Part shown: piece by piece, positions 33,919-41,528 of the stretch
Layout of the letters: each line of letters opens with the position of its first letter
Position numbering within the stretch: the first letter of the stretch is position 1
From: Myxococcales bacterium UBA1238
GTDB taxonomy: Bacteria > Myxococcota_A > Bradymonadia > UBA7976 > UBA1532
Length of the DNA stretch: 59,409 bases
Direction of reading: 5' to 3'
NCBI GenBank assembly: GCA_002309015.1
Contig: DBWM01000067.1
Coordinates: 632 to 60,040, forward strand
Program-made: the position numbers and the translations under genes
Notes under the pieces: model-generated
Told to the model about the DNA's origin: nothing
Database searches by the model: none
What the model saw: only the letters and a program-made list of their open reading frames with translations

Positions 33919-34506
33919 ATGTTGTTTGAAATGCCCGAGCTTCCATGGCCCAAAGATGCGCTCGCTCCGCTGATCTCGCCTGAGACCATCGACTACCATT
34001 ACGGCAAGCATCACCGCGCCTACCTTTCGAAGCTGAACGAGATCCTCCTGAAGGACAAAAGCCTGCAGGGTAAAACCCTCGAAGAGCTGATGGTCTCGGA
34101 GGGGACGCCCTTGTTCAATAACGCCGCGCAGTTCTGGAACCACAGTTTCTACTGGAAATGTCTGCGCGCCCCCAGGGAAGACAATCATCCCGAGGGACTC
34201 ATTGCCGAGCGGATCGACGACGCCTTCGGAAATTTTGAATCCTTCCAGGTCCGCTTTGCGATGGCAGCGCTGGGTCAGTTCGGATCCGGCTGGGCGTGGC
34301 TGACCGAGAACTCTGAAGGCGAGCTCAAGATCGAGCAGAGCAGCAACGCGGGGAACCCCCTGGTTTACGGTCATAAGCCGCTGCTGACCTGCGATGTGTG
34401 GGAACACGCCTACTACATCGACTTCAGAAACGATCGCGCCAAATATGTTGCCGCCTTCTGGCAACTCATCAACTGGGACTTCGTCGCCTCCCGCCTGAGC
34501 AAATAA
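33919..34506 (+). CDS. sodB: Iron superoxide dismutase
   Basis: 195 residues from the ATG at 33919 (GGAG 6 nt upstream; the ATG at 33907 sits directly on the purine tract). Fe-SOD signatures: YGKHHRAYL (first His), NNAAQFWNHSFYW (second His and the Fe-type Gln), GQFGSGWAWL and DVWEHAYYIDFRN (Asp and His ligands). It converts superoxide to oxygen and peroxide in the cytoplasm. Longer N-terminal readings give no signal peptide. Divergent from the flavodiiron operon. Confidence 0.97.
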   Translation: MLFEMPELPWPKDALAPLISPETIDYHYGKHHRAYLSKLNEILLKDKSLQGKTLEELMVSEGTPLFNNAAQFWNHSFYWKCLRAPREDNHPEGLIAERIDDAFGNFESFQVRFAMAALGQFGSGWAWLTENSEGELKIEQSSNAGNPLVYGHKPLLTCDVWEHAYYIDFRNDRAKYVAAFWQLINWDFVASRLSK

Positions 34507-34894
34507 GCGCTCATTCCGCCCACCCTGCGCCTTTTAAGCGATCCTTCAATCACCAAACCCGCATCCCATGCTGCTTTGATGGGGATTCTGTACCCCAAAA
34601 CCCGCAAGTCGGGTCGATCTCCTGGAAGCTGACAGGCGTCCAATCAGCGCCCTGTGCGCCCTCTCTGGCACCTGAGTACCAGCCGATCACCACCCCATGG
34701 TGCTTTGGTGTTATTTGAGTTGCACGCATTCCGCGTTTGTTGGTGCTTCGATGAGGGTAGAGTTGCACGCGATCCGCTCCCTATGGTGAAATTTTGCTTC
34801 TGAATGCAACGTGCAAGCGATCAACTGGTGATGCGTTTGATCACAGAAAGCAACTTTTACCCGATTCATGCGTTCCAGCTGAGACCCGAGTCTC
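34507..34894. other. Non-coding spacer with short degenerate repeats
   Basis: About 390 bp with no supported gene. Fragments such as GAGTTGCACGC and CCCATGGTGCTTTGGTG recur in diverged form, and 'ATGGTGAAAT' resembles the 43-bp pair that follows. The composition is less GC-rich than in the flanking genes. Looks like decayed or repetitive spacer. Confidence 0.4.
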
Positions 34895-34980
34895 TCGCCA
34901 TGGTGACCATACGGTGCAATCCTGAGACTTAATCCGCTCGCCAGGGTGACCCTGTGGTGAAATCCTGAGACTCAGATCCC
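34895..34980. repeat. Two tandem copies of a 43-bp unit
   Basis: Copies start at 34895 and 34938. Shared blocks are TCGCCA(T/G)GGTGACC and AATCCTGAGACT. They differ at about seven positions. Unrelated in sequence to the 43-bp array at 31197. No open frame of interest. Confidence 0.75.
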
Positions 34981-35205
34981 TCAAAAAACACCAACCGCGC
35001 GGAATGTCTGGCAATGCAGTCGCAAATTCAGGGGATTTTTGAGGGCATTTTTCGATCGAAGGCATTTAGAGATCGATGTACTTCGATACTTGGCAGCTAT
35101 CGACTGATTGAAAGACCTCACCACAAATAAAGACGATGCGATGAAACATCTTCCCCGAATTAAGCTTCTCGCGATCCTGTAAGTCAAAAGAACCTTAAAA
35201 GTCAT
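34981..35205 (-). CDS. Putative small ORF in 215-bp repeat, copy 1
   Basis: 74 residues if read from the ATG at 35205. Contains YRIARSLIRGRCFIAS, shared with the other copies. No clear Shine-Dalgarno. May be a real small protein, a relic of a larger gene, or simply a by-product of the DNA repeat. It extends 3' beyond the repeat unit. Confidence 0.25.
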   Translation of the reverse strand: MTFKVLLTYRIARSLIRGRCFIASSLFVVRSFNQSIAAKYRSTSISKCLRSKNALKNPLNLRLHCQTFRAVGVF

Positions 35206-35279
35206 CCATGCAGATGTTGGTGGCCGCGCAGCGGCCGGAAAGGGAGTTGTTGTTCAAAGTAAACCATCAATCGAAGCAA

Positions 35280-35411
35280 TCAATCGAGCATTAAAGTGAT
35301 GCACCATGAAGCTTGATATGGATTGATGGACCTCATCCCAAATGAATATGATGCAATAAAATATCTTCCTAGAATTGAGCCTCTCCCGAGCCTGTAAATT
35401 AAAGGATCCAT
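35280..35411 (-). CDS. Putative small ORF in 215-bp repeat, copy 2
   Basis: 43 residues from the ATG at 35411; includes YRLGRGSILGRYFIAS, matching copies 1 and 3 at YR, R, GR and FIAS. Several differences at FIAS codons between copies are silent (TTC/TTT, ATC/ATT, TCG/TCA). No assigned function. Confidence 0.22.
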   Translation of the reverse strand: MDPLIYRLGRGSILGRYFIASYSFGMRSINPYQASWCITLMLD

Positions 35412-35485
35412 AAAAGCCGTCCCACTCGTGAAAGGTAACCGTACAGCGGCCTTAAATGGAGTCGTTGCTCAAAGTAAGTCCTCAA

Positions 35486-35680
35486 TCAAAGCCGTTTTAC
35501 GATCAAAGAACTGCGATACTCAGCAGCCTCATAACAGTTTACTGATCTCTCAATAACTGCAAATGATGCAATAAAACATCTTCCCCGAGTTGAGTTCCTC
35601 GCGATCCTGTAAATTGAAAGGGCCTGAAAAGCCATCCCCGCAGATGTTGGTGGCTGTTTAGAGGCCTTAAGATGAGTCAT
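35486..35680 (-). CDS. Putative small ORF in 215-bp repeat, copy 3
   Basis: 64 residues, or 49 from the inner Met (MAFQALSIYRIARNSTRG). Shares YRIAR, RGRCFIAS and a later ERSVN/VRSFN block with copy 1. No Shine-Dalgarno was recognised. Same alternatives as copy 1. Confidence 0.25.
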   Translation of the reverse strand: MTHLKASKQPPTSAGMAFQALSIYRIARNSTRGRCFIASFAVIERSVNCYEAAEYRSSLIVKRL

Positions 35681-35780
35681 TGTTCAAAGGAAGGACTCGA
35701 TCTAAGCTGTTTAGAGATCTATCAATCGAGGCATCATGAAGTATGATCATGATTCAGAGTTATCCTTCCGTCGTGTGCTC

Positions 35781-35960
35781 ATGATAAAAATCTCATCGAG
35801 AGTCGTCGGTACATTTGCTCTCTATGTTTCATTACTGTTTGAGGTCACACAAACCTCAAGTGCTGATGAAATCCAATCCGTTTCATCCATGCATGATCCA
35901 CTGCATCAGCATCATCAAAGATCTTCGATCATGCATGCACACCGCAACCAACCCATTTGA
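35781..35960 (+). CDS. Doubtful small secreted His-rich ORF
   Basis: 59 residues from the ATG at 35781, with a signal-peptide-like start (MIKISSRVVGTFALYVSLL) and a His-rich end (MHDPLHQHHQ, MHAHRNQ). No Shine-Dalgarno and no neighbour in an operon. Listed only because the signal-like start is unusual for a random ORF in this low-coding region. The rest of 35741-36285 holds nothing else I can support. Confidence 0.2.
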   Translation: MIKISSRVVGTFALYVSLLFEVTQTSSADEIQSVSSMHDPLHQHHQRSSIMHAHRNQPI

Positions 35961-36285
35961 AATGCGTTTTAAAACCCTATAGACAACCCACCAGATGTGA
36001 TCGAACGCATTTGAAAACCTCATGCATCGACTATATTGAGCATTGAAACTGCTTTCACTCAACATCACCATCATCTCCAGATTCAATTAAAGATCTTCGA
36101 TCGGATCACAACGGAACTGCAAAGCGCGTTAAAAGGCCTTCGACTGCATTGTGATCCCTTGTTGGAGCAAAATCGAAGGGGTTCGATTGTGGAGCTACAA
36201 CGCGTAATGAGTCGATCTAAGCGCTTTGACAGCGTTGCGACAAGAGCGCACAGCACGATCGAAGCGCTTTTACGGCTTTATGTAC

Positions 36286-36309
36286 AAAAAACGCCTCACG
36301 GTGGAGGCG
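36286..36309 (-). terminator. Rho-independent terminator after nifS
   Basis: Read on the minus strand: CGCCTC, a 6-nt loop CACCGT, GAGGCG, then a T6 run. It begins about 20 bp after the nifS stop codon and ends the nifU-nifS transcript. Confidence 0.8.
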
Positions 36310-36329
36310 CTTTGTTTGAGGGGTGGAAT

Positions 36330-37481
36330 TTAGTCGTGGAACGGACTGAGCTGTCGGAGGCGGGAGATGATGGGGGGCATCGCTTCGATGACGCGGTTGA
36401 TCTCGGCTTCGGTGGTGTATCGCGAGAGCGAGAAACGGATGGATCCGTGCGCAAACGTGAAGGGGACGCCCATGGCACGGAGTACGTGAGAGGGATCCAG
36501 GCTGCCTGAAGCGCACGCCGAGCCTGAACTGGCGCATATCCCCAGTTGGCTCATGAGCATAAGGATTGCTTCGCCCTCTACATGCTTGAACGAGATGTTC
36601 GTCGTGTTGTCGAGACGTTCATCCTTCGCACCATTGAGCCTGGAATTAGGGATTTGAGCGAGGAGTGCATTCTCGAGCTTGTCCCTTAAAGCCGCGATCT
36701 TCGGGGCATCTTCTTTGGGATGGAACAGCGTCAACGCCTTTCCCAGACCTACGATAGAAGCGATGTTCTCGGTTCCGGAGCGTCGACCCTTCTCCTGATG
36801 GCCGCCGATCAGCAATGGAACGAATGGAGCGCCCTTGCGTACATAGAGTGCACCCACGCCCTTGGGCGCGTGGAGCTTGTGACCCGAAAGGACAAGGTAG
36901 TCCGCAGGGAGTTTAGAGAGATCGATCTCGGTCTTGCCCACCGCCTGAACCGCGTCGATGTGGTAGAGCACGCCGTGGGCCTTCGCTATATCGGCGATCT
37001 CCTCGACAGGAAACACGACCCCCGTCTCGTTATTGGCCCACATGGTCGAGATCAGCGCGGTATCAGGGCGAATCGAAGCCTTTAGAGCGTTCAGATCCAA
37101 GCGACCCTCGCCGTCTACATCGAGCCAGGTGACCTGGTAACCGTGCTTCTCGTACTCCTTGAAGAGCGACATCACGGCAGGGTGCTCGACCTTGGTGGTG
37201 ATCGCATGCTTTTTATAAGGCTGACTCTTGAAGGCGGAGTGGATTGCAGTGTTGTCGCCCTCGGTTCCACAGGCGGTAAAGATGATTTCATCGGGTTGAG
37301 CGCCCAGGAATTCCGCTACCTGACTGCGCGCGAGCTTCAGATAATGACCCACCTGTCCGCCGAAGGTATGCATCGAAGAGGGATTACCGTAGAGCTCCGT
37401 GAAGAAGGGCATCATTGCATCCACGACTTCGTCGGCTACGCGCGTGGTTGCATTGTTGTCGAGGTAAATGACGTCGGCCAT
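36330..37481 (-). CDS. nifS: Cysteine desulfurase NifS
   Basis: 383 residues from the ATG at 37481, whose A is shared with the nifU stop codon (TGATG). Fold-type I PLP enzyme: YLDNNATTRV at the N-terminus, TKVEHPAV (His stacking on PLP), HIDAVQAVGK, Schiff-base Lys in LVLSGHKLHAPKGVG, and catalytic Cys in GICASSGSACASG. NifS-group features are the short active-site loop SGSACASG and the spacing. It supplies sulfur from cysteine to NifU for Fe-S cluster assembly. No nitrogenase genes are visible, so here it likely serves general Fe-S synthesis, as in other NifUS-using anaerobes. Confidence 0.95.
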   Translation of the reverse strand: MADVIYLDNNATTRVADEVVDAMMPFFTELYGNPSSMHTFGGQVGHYLKLARSQVAEFLGAQPDEIIFTACGTEGDNTAIHSAFKSQPYKKHAITTKVEHPAVMSLFKEYEKHGYQVTWLDVDGEGRLDLNALKASIRPDTALISTMWANNETGVVFPVEEIADIAKAHGVLYHIDAVQAVGKTEIDLSKLPADYLVLSGHKLHAPKGVGALYVRKGAPFVPLLIGGHQEKGRRSGTENIASIVGLGKALTLFHPKEDAPKIAALRDKLENALLAQIPNSRLNGAKDERLDNTTNISFKHVEGEAILMLMSQLGICASSGSACASGSLDPSHVLRAMGVPFTFAHGSIRFSLSRYTTEAEINRVIEAMPPIISRLRQLSPFHD

Positions 37482-38365
37482 CACTGCTCGTCCTTCTGTT
37501 CTACAACCGTGATCTGGGGATCCACCTTTTCGCGCAGGACGCGTTCAACGAAGTCCTTCAGGGTAAAGTCGCTGATGGGGCAGCTCCCGCAAGCGCCGTG
37601 AAGGCTGATCGTCACCTCGGTGCGATCGATATCGACGAGTTCGATGTCGCCCCCATCGGCCACGAGATGCGGACGAATGACTTCTGCGACCACCTGTTCG
37701 ATGAGCTGCATGCGTTGTAAGTTGCTCAGGGGCTTCTTGGGCTTTTGTACATCGGTCTCCGGAGCGCCGATTTTGATGGCCGACTCGCCTAAGACCTCTC
37801 GTAAAATCTCTGCGATCTCACCCTGGCATTGCCCACAGGATCCGCCCGCCTTCGTGAAATGGATCACGTCTTCGACGGTATGCAGGTTGTTTTCGCGTAT
37901 AGCGTTCTTGATCGTCGCGTCGGTCACGCCAAAACACTTGCAAACGATGCGCCCCTCGGTGTGAAGCTGAGCGTTAGGCGCTGCATCGGGGTGCCCCTTC
38001 TCGCGATAGCTCTTGATCGCGGCTTCGAGCGCCTCCTGCCCCATGACCGAGCAATGCATTTTCTCTTCGGGGAGCCCCCCTAATGCTTCCGCTATCTCAC
38101 GGTTGGTCACCTGAGCGGCTTCATCAAGGGTCTTGCCCTTTATCAACTCGGTTAGAACGGAGCTGGATGCGATGGCGCTCGCACATCCAAAGGTTTTGAA
38201 CTTGGCATCGAGGATGCGCTCGTTTTCGTCGAGCTTCAGCGTCAGCTTCAGGGCGTCCCCGCAGGCGATGCTGCCCACTTCGCCAACGGCGTCGGGCGAC
38301 TCGATCTCACCTGCATTCTTGGGCGCCAGGAAATGCTCCATGACCTTTTCGGTATAGTCCCACAT
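37481..38365 (-). CDS. nifU: Fe-S scaffold NifU (three-domain)
   Basis: 294 residues with AAGGAAG ahead of the ATG. N-terminal IscU-like scaffold domain: IACGDALKLTLKL, FKTFGCASAIASSSVLTELIKGK and EKMHCSVMG carry the three conserved Cys. Central [2Fe-2S] BFD-like domain: GRIVCKCFGVTD and GGSCGQCQGEI. C-terminal Nfu domain: HLVADGGDIELVDI and HGACGSCPISDFTL. It is full-length NifU, as in nitrogen fixers and Helicobacter-type bacteria. It builds transient clusters on sulfur from NifS. The two genes overlap by one base. Confidence 0.96.
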   Translation of the reverse strand: MWDYTEKVMEHFLAPKNAGEIESPDAVGEVGSIACGDALKLTLKLDENERILDAKFKTFGCASAIASSSVLTELIKGKTLDEAAQVTNREIAEALGGLPEEKMHCSVMGQEALEAAIKSYREKGHPDAAPNAQLHTEGRIVCKCFGVTDATIKNAIRENNLHTVEDVIHFTKAGGSCGQCQGEIAEILREVLGESAIKIGAPETDVQKPKKPLSNLQRMQLIEQVVAEVIRPHLVADGGDIELVDIDRTEVTISLHGACGSCPISDFTLKDFVERVLREKVDPQITVVEQKDEQ

Positions 38366-38538
38366 GGCGACTTCCTTTCGGAGTCCAAATTGTTCGCGCG
38401 CCTTTTACGCCAACGGGGGTGAAAAACCAAGCGGCGCGGTAGCTTTTAGTGCGAACGGGTTTTTGAAGGCGTGCTTGCGGCTTCGCTGAGCGGCGAACGG
38501 GATTCTGTGGGTGTGCGTGCGGTTTCGCGATGCGGCGA

Positions 38539-39441
38539 TCAGGCGAGAGGGGCGGTGCGAATGCGGTGCACGAGTTCGATGGCGGGGCGCGCGTCTTCGA
38601 TGCCAAAGCCGTGGCCCTGCAGCATCTGGCGGTAAACTTCGCTGTGTAAATCCTCAAAACCGCTCGAAAAATCAAAAGGCTCGCCGTCGAGGGTGAGGGC
38701 CCGGTAGGCGGATCCGCTGTAGTCCGGCGGCAGATCGCAGCTGCGGATCGAGAGGGACCAGGTGACGTCGGCGCGTTCGAGATCGAGGGTTCCGCTCATG
38801 TGATCGGCTTCGCGGAGTTCGACTCGGCTGTCGCGCACCGATCCGAACAACCAAAGCAGCAAGTCGAAGAAATGCACGCCGATGTTCATGGCCAGGCTGC
38901 CCGATTTTTCGGGGTTGCCCTTCCAGGACTGGTGGTACCAGGGGCCGCGCCTTGTGACGTAGCGGAGATCGATCTTCACGCGGCGATCGGGCGCCTCGCT
39001 CCACATCTGAGTGAGCTTTTGCCGCAGCGCTTTGACCGCCGGATGCAGGCGCAGCTGCAGCACCGTATAAATATGATGCCCCGTTTCCTGCTCGATTTGC
39101 GCCAGGGCGTCGAGATTCCAGGGGCTGATCACCAGCGGCTTTTCGCAGAGCACGTCGGCCCCCAGACGGAGCCCCAGGCGGCAATGGGCGTCGTGCAGGT
39201 AATTGGGGGTGGCCACCGAAAGGTAACGGATGCCCTCGCCCGCGCGGCGCAGCTTTTCGAGATAGCGGTCGAAGCGCTCAAACTCGGGAAAATAGCGGCA
39301 TTCGGGGAAGTAACGGTCGAGGATCCCCACGCCGTCGTAAGGATCGCAGGCCGCCACGAGCTCGCCGCCCACATCGTGAATCGCTTTTAAATGCCGGGGC
39401 GCCACAAATCCTGCGGCACCGAGCAACGCAAATCGCACCAT
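38539..39441 (-). CDS. Gfo/Idh/MocA-family UDP-sugar 3-dehydrogenase (WlbA/WbpB-like)
   Basis: 300 residues from the ATG at 39441 (GGAGG then five T). Rossmann start VRFALLGAAGFVAPRHLKAIHD and VAACDPYDGVGILDRYFPE, SVATPNYLHDAHCRLGLRLGADVLCEKPLV, and TVLQLRLHPAVKAL. These phrases fit the WlbA/WbpB subgroup, which oxidises C3 of UDP-N-acetylglucosaminuronate in the path to diacetamido sugars of O-antigens. The EKP lysine and the downstream His region (NIGVHFFDLLLW) are present. No other genes of that pathway lie nearby. It follows the lipoprotein array by 66 bp on the same strand. Confidence 0.8.
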   Translation of the reverse strand: MVRFALLGAAGFVAPRHLKAIHDVGGELVAACDPYDGVGILDRYFPECRYFPEFERFDRYLEKLRRAGEGIRYLSVATPNYLHDAHCRLGLRLGADVLCEKPLVISPWNLDALAQIEQETGHHIYTVLQLRLHPAVKALRQKLTQMWSEAPDRRVKIDLRYVTRRGPWYHQSWKGNPEKSGSLAMNIGVHFFDLLLWLFGSVRDSRVELREADHMSGTLDLERADVTWSLSIRSCDLPPDYSGSAYRALTLDGEPFDFSSGFEDLHSEVYRQMLQGHGFGIEDARPAIELVHRIRTAPLA

Positions 39442-39507
39442 AAAAACCTCCGCCGCTCCAGGAGCAGGGTGGGGAGCATCCTCTGCCTGCCGCGCGAGCG
39501 CAAGCAT

Positions 39508-40359
39508 TTACTCCGTGAGGGCGAGCAGGATCCGCAAATGATGGCCTGGGGGCAGTTGGGGGCACATCGCTTTGTTGGGATCGCCTGAGGCTTCGGGCAC
39601 GCTCAGCCGGTAACGGGCGCCTGCATGTTCGATGATCTCGCCACCAAAAAGATGCCGGTAGCTTTTGCCGTCTGCGGTGATCGTGACGGGCCGGAATTGG
39701 GCGAGGCCTGTTTCGGGTAAAAGCCCCGGCGATTCGAGGCAGGCGATATGCTCCGCCAGGCAGGGCTCCTGGCGCATATCCCATGAGAGCGAAAAGCCTT
39801 CAGAAGTCCAGAACGGGTGATCGCGCAAAATGCCGGCCTGATCGCCTGGGACATAGAACTGGTGGTGGCTCAGAGAGAGCAGCAAAAGCTGACCTGTATC
39901 GGAACGCCTGATCTTGAAACGCTCGCTTTGCACGTCGAAGTCCTTTTGGATCTCAAATTCCAGCCAGAGGGGGGAGGAAATGAGCGCCTGCAGAAGTGAG
40001 TGATTTTGTTGACGAAAACGCAACTGGAGCCTGTATTCGCCCGCTGAGATCCAGGCGAGGCGGATGTCTCCATCCTTGCGCGTGCGCAGCGGTGTGAACG
40101 TTGCGGGGCCATTGTATCTGCAATGCGTTTCGGGTGAGCCATCCGCTCTGCCTTCAAAAGAAAAGGAGAGAAACTCGTGATCGCTGTACCAATGTCCCAG
40201 GATCTGGTTTTGCGCGCTTCGTTGCAGAAGTTGGCATTCGGCCTGCAAAACAGAAGCTGCGCCGGACTGCGCTGAAGCATCGGACGGAGGACCGCCTGGC
40301 CCCCCGTTGCATGCGGTCAGGGCCAGAAACGCGATGGAGACAAGGTGAGCATGTGACAT
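39508..40359 (-). CDS. Diverged member of the tandem lipoprotein family (283 residues)
   Basis: Signal MSHAHLVSIAFLALTAC with Cys17 as lipidation site. It lacks the N-terminal Cys-rich module of its three neighbours but keeps the rest: ECQLLQRSAQNQILGHWYSDHEFLSFSF (compare ECLALQ..LLGNWPAQNESISFLF), SAGEYRLQLRF, PLWLEFEIQKDF, and the C-terminal FRPVTITADGKSYRHLFGGEIIEHAGARYRL. Cys pairs in HIACLES and AMCPQLP match a presumed disulfide of the family. It starts 22 bp after the upstream paralog with no obvious Shine-Dalgarno. Function unknown. Confidence 0.8.
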   Translation of the reverse strand: MSHAHLVSIAFLALTACNGGPGGPPSDASAQSGAASVLQAECQLLQRSAQNQILGHWYSDHEFLSFSFEGRADGSPETHCRYNGPATFTPLRTRKDGDIRLAWISAGEYRLQLRFRQQNHSLLQALISSPLWLEFEIQKDFDVQSERFKIRRSDTGQLLLLSLSHHQFYVPGDQAGILRDHPFWTSEGFSLSWDMRQEPCLAEHIACLESPGLLPETGLAQFRPVTITADGKSYRHLFGGEIIEHAGARYRLSVPEASGDPNKAMCPQLPPGHHLRILLALTE

Positions 40360-40381
40360 GGGGGTGGTGGTATGAGGGGGG

Positions 40382-41515
40382 TTACTCGTCGAGCGCGATC
40401 AACAGGTGAAGGTGGTTGCCTGCAGGCACATCTCTGCATTCAAACATCGCGCCGCTGGTGCCCGCTTCGGTCGAAGCCTCGATCACATCCAGGCGGTAGC
40501 GTGCCCCATCCCTTTCAAACGCATCGCGGCCGTAAAGATGCTTGTATGTCTTGCCGTCCACAGAGAGCGTGACCGGCAAAAAGTGACCCGGACCATCCAA
40601 ACAATCGATCGGGCTCACATCGCAGACCTCTTCATCATCGAGCGCTTCGAGCGCGATCCCAAAGCCCTCCGCTTCAAAGAGAGGTTCAATCTGCGACAGA
40701 TCGGGGATGACATGGCCCTGAATGTCGTTCGGCGGCCAATGATCCTCTTCGCCCTCACCAAAGATCCAGTTCCAGTTTTTGTCGACCGACATCGCCCAAA
40801 GATCTCCGTCCTCGGCGCTCTTGAGCGTCCAATCCTCCACGGTGTGAATAAAGCCATTGAGCACGTGGAATGAGATCCAGAACGTCGCGCCCTCCGTCAG
40901 CCGCTGCGAAAAGACGGGATCTGCGGGATCAAAGACGAATTCCATCACAAAATCGCCCGCCGTGACCGCCGCAAACGACAGCGTCTCGTTGTTACCCCCC
41001 CAAACTTCGGTGCGCAAGCTGTCGATCGTGGCAGGCCCGCTGTATGCGAAGGGCTCGGGGATTGGTCGCCCCGGGGCGATCTCTTTAAACGACAAGAGGA
41101 TGATCTCATCGCGGCTCGGCCAACCGCCCAGCAACTTCGATCCCACCTGCCGCAGCGCGGTGCATTCCTCTTTTAACGCAGACGTCTCGGGCGATCTCAA
41201 TGATCGATGTCCGACAGCCCCTGCCACTTGTGAGGCGTTGCATGCCCCGCTGCTGCAGACGCGGGCCTGACCGTAGCTGTACCCATTCTGATTGTACGAA
41301 GCGCGCTCGGGGCATCTGAAGCCGGTCTCGTGGATTGCGCCCTCATAGACGCAAAAATCGAGCCCGTCATAAGACACCGCGGCACCATCTCCACAAATGC
41401 TTTCTTGTGCATTTTCGCCGGGTTGCGAGCCTTTGGGCTCATTCGGCGAAGTCTTGTTGTCGTCGCTGCAGGCAGCCAGAGCCAACAGTGAGCTTAAAAG
41501 TAAGAAATGACGCAT
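40382..41515 (-). CDS. Tandem-family lipoprotein, paralog 3 (377 residues)
   Basis: Start at the ATG 41515, 5 nt after AAGGAAGG. Signal MRHFLLLSSLLALAAC (Cys16) followed by SDDNKTS. N-terminal module of about 60 residues with Cys pattern ICGDG, DFCVYEGAI, GFRCPERAS, RVCSSGACNASQ. Core domain: ECTALRQVGSKLLGGWPSRDEIILLSF, AGDFVMEFVF, ATFWISFHVLNGFIHTVEDW, and the C-terminal HFLPVTLSVDGKTYKHLYGRDAFERDGARYRL ending GNHLHLLIALDE. Presumed disulfide Cys in IDCLDGPG and MFECRDV. No known family. Confidence 0.85.
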   Translation of the reverse strand: MRHFLLLSSLLALAACSDDNKTSPNEPKGSQPGENAQESICGDGAAVSYDGLDFCVYEGAIHETGFRCPERASYNQNGYSYGQARVCSSGACNASQVAGAVGHRSLRSPETSALKEECTALRQVGSKLLGGWPSRDEIILLSFKEIAPGRPIPEPFAYSGPATIDSLRTEVWGGNNETLSFAAVTAGDFVMEFVFDPADPVFSQRLTEGATFWISFHVLNGFIHTVEDWTLKSAEDGDLWAMSVDKNWNWIFGEGEEDHWPPNDIQGHVIPDLSQIEPLFEAEGFGIALEALDDEEVCDVSPIDCLDGPGHFLPVTLSVDGKTYKHLYGRDAFERDGARYRLDVIEASTEAGTSGAMFECRDVPAGNHLHLLIALDE

Positions 41516-41528
41516 GGTTGCCTTCCTT

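Larger units (their letters stand above)
35060..35740. repeat. 215-bp tandem repeat, three full copies plus a partial copy
   Basis: The block (A/T)AAAA(C/T)ATCTTCC recurs at 35141, 35356 and 35571, exactly 215 bp apart. Copies are roughly 35060-35274, 35275-35489 and 35490-35704, with a partial fourth to about 35740 (TTTAGAGATC and ATCATGAAG). Best-kept parts are the ATCTTCC...CCTGTAA core and the CAGATGTTGGTGGC/GCGGCC tail, whereas the segments before each core have drifted. Each copy holds a similar short ORF on the minus strand. Confidence 0.85.

Noticed and set aside
36036..36509. 157-residue plus-strand ORF
   Set aside because: It runs through the nifS terminator and into the antisense of nifS; no Shine-Dalgarno or recognisable domain.
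37481..38365. nifU-nifS as evidence of nitrogen fixation
   Set aside because: No nifHDK or other nif genes in the window; NifUS also serves general Fe-S assembly in non-fixing bacteria.
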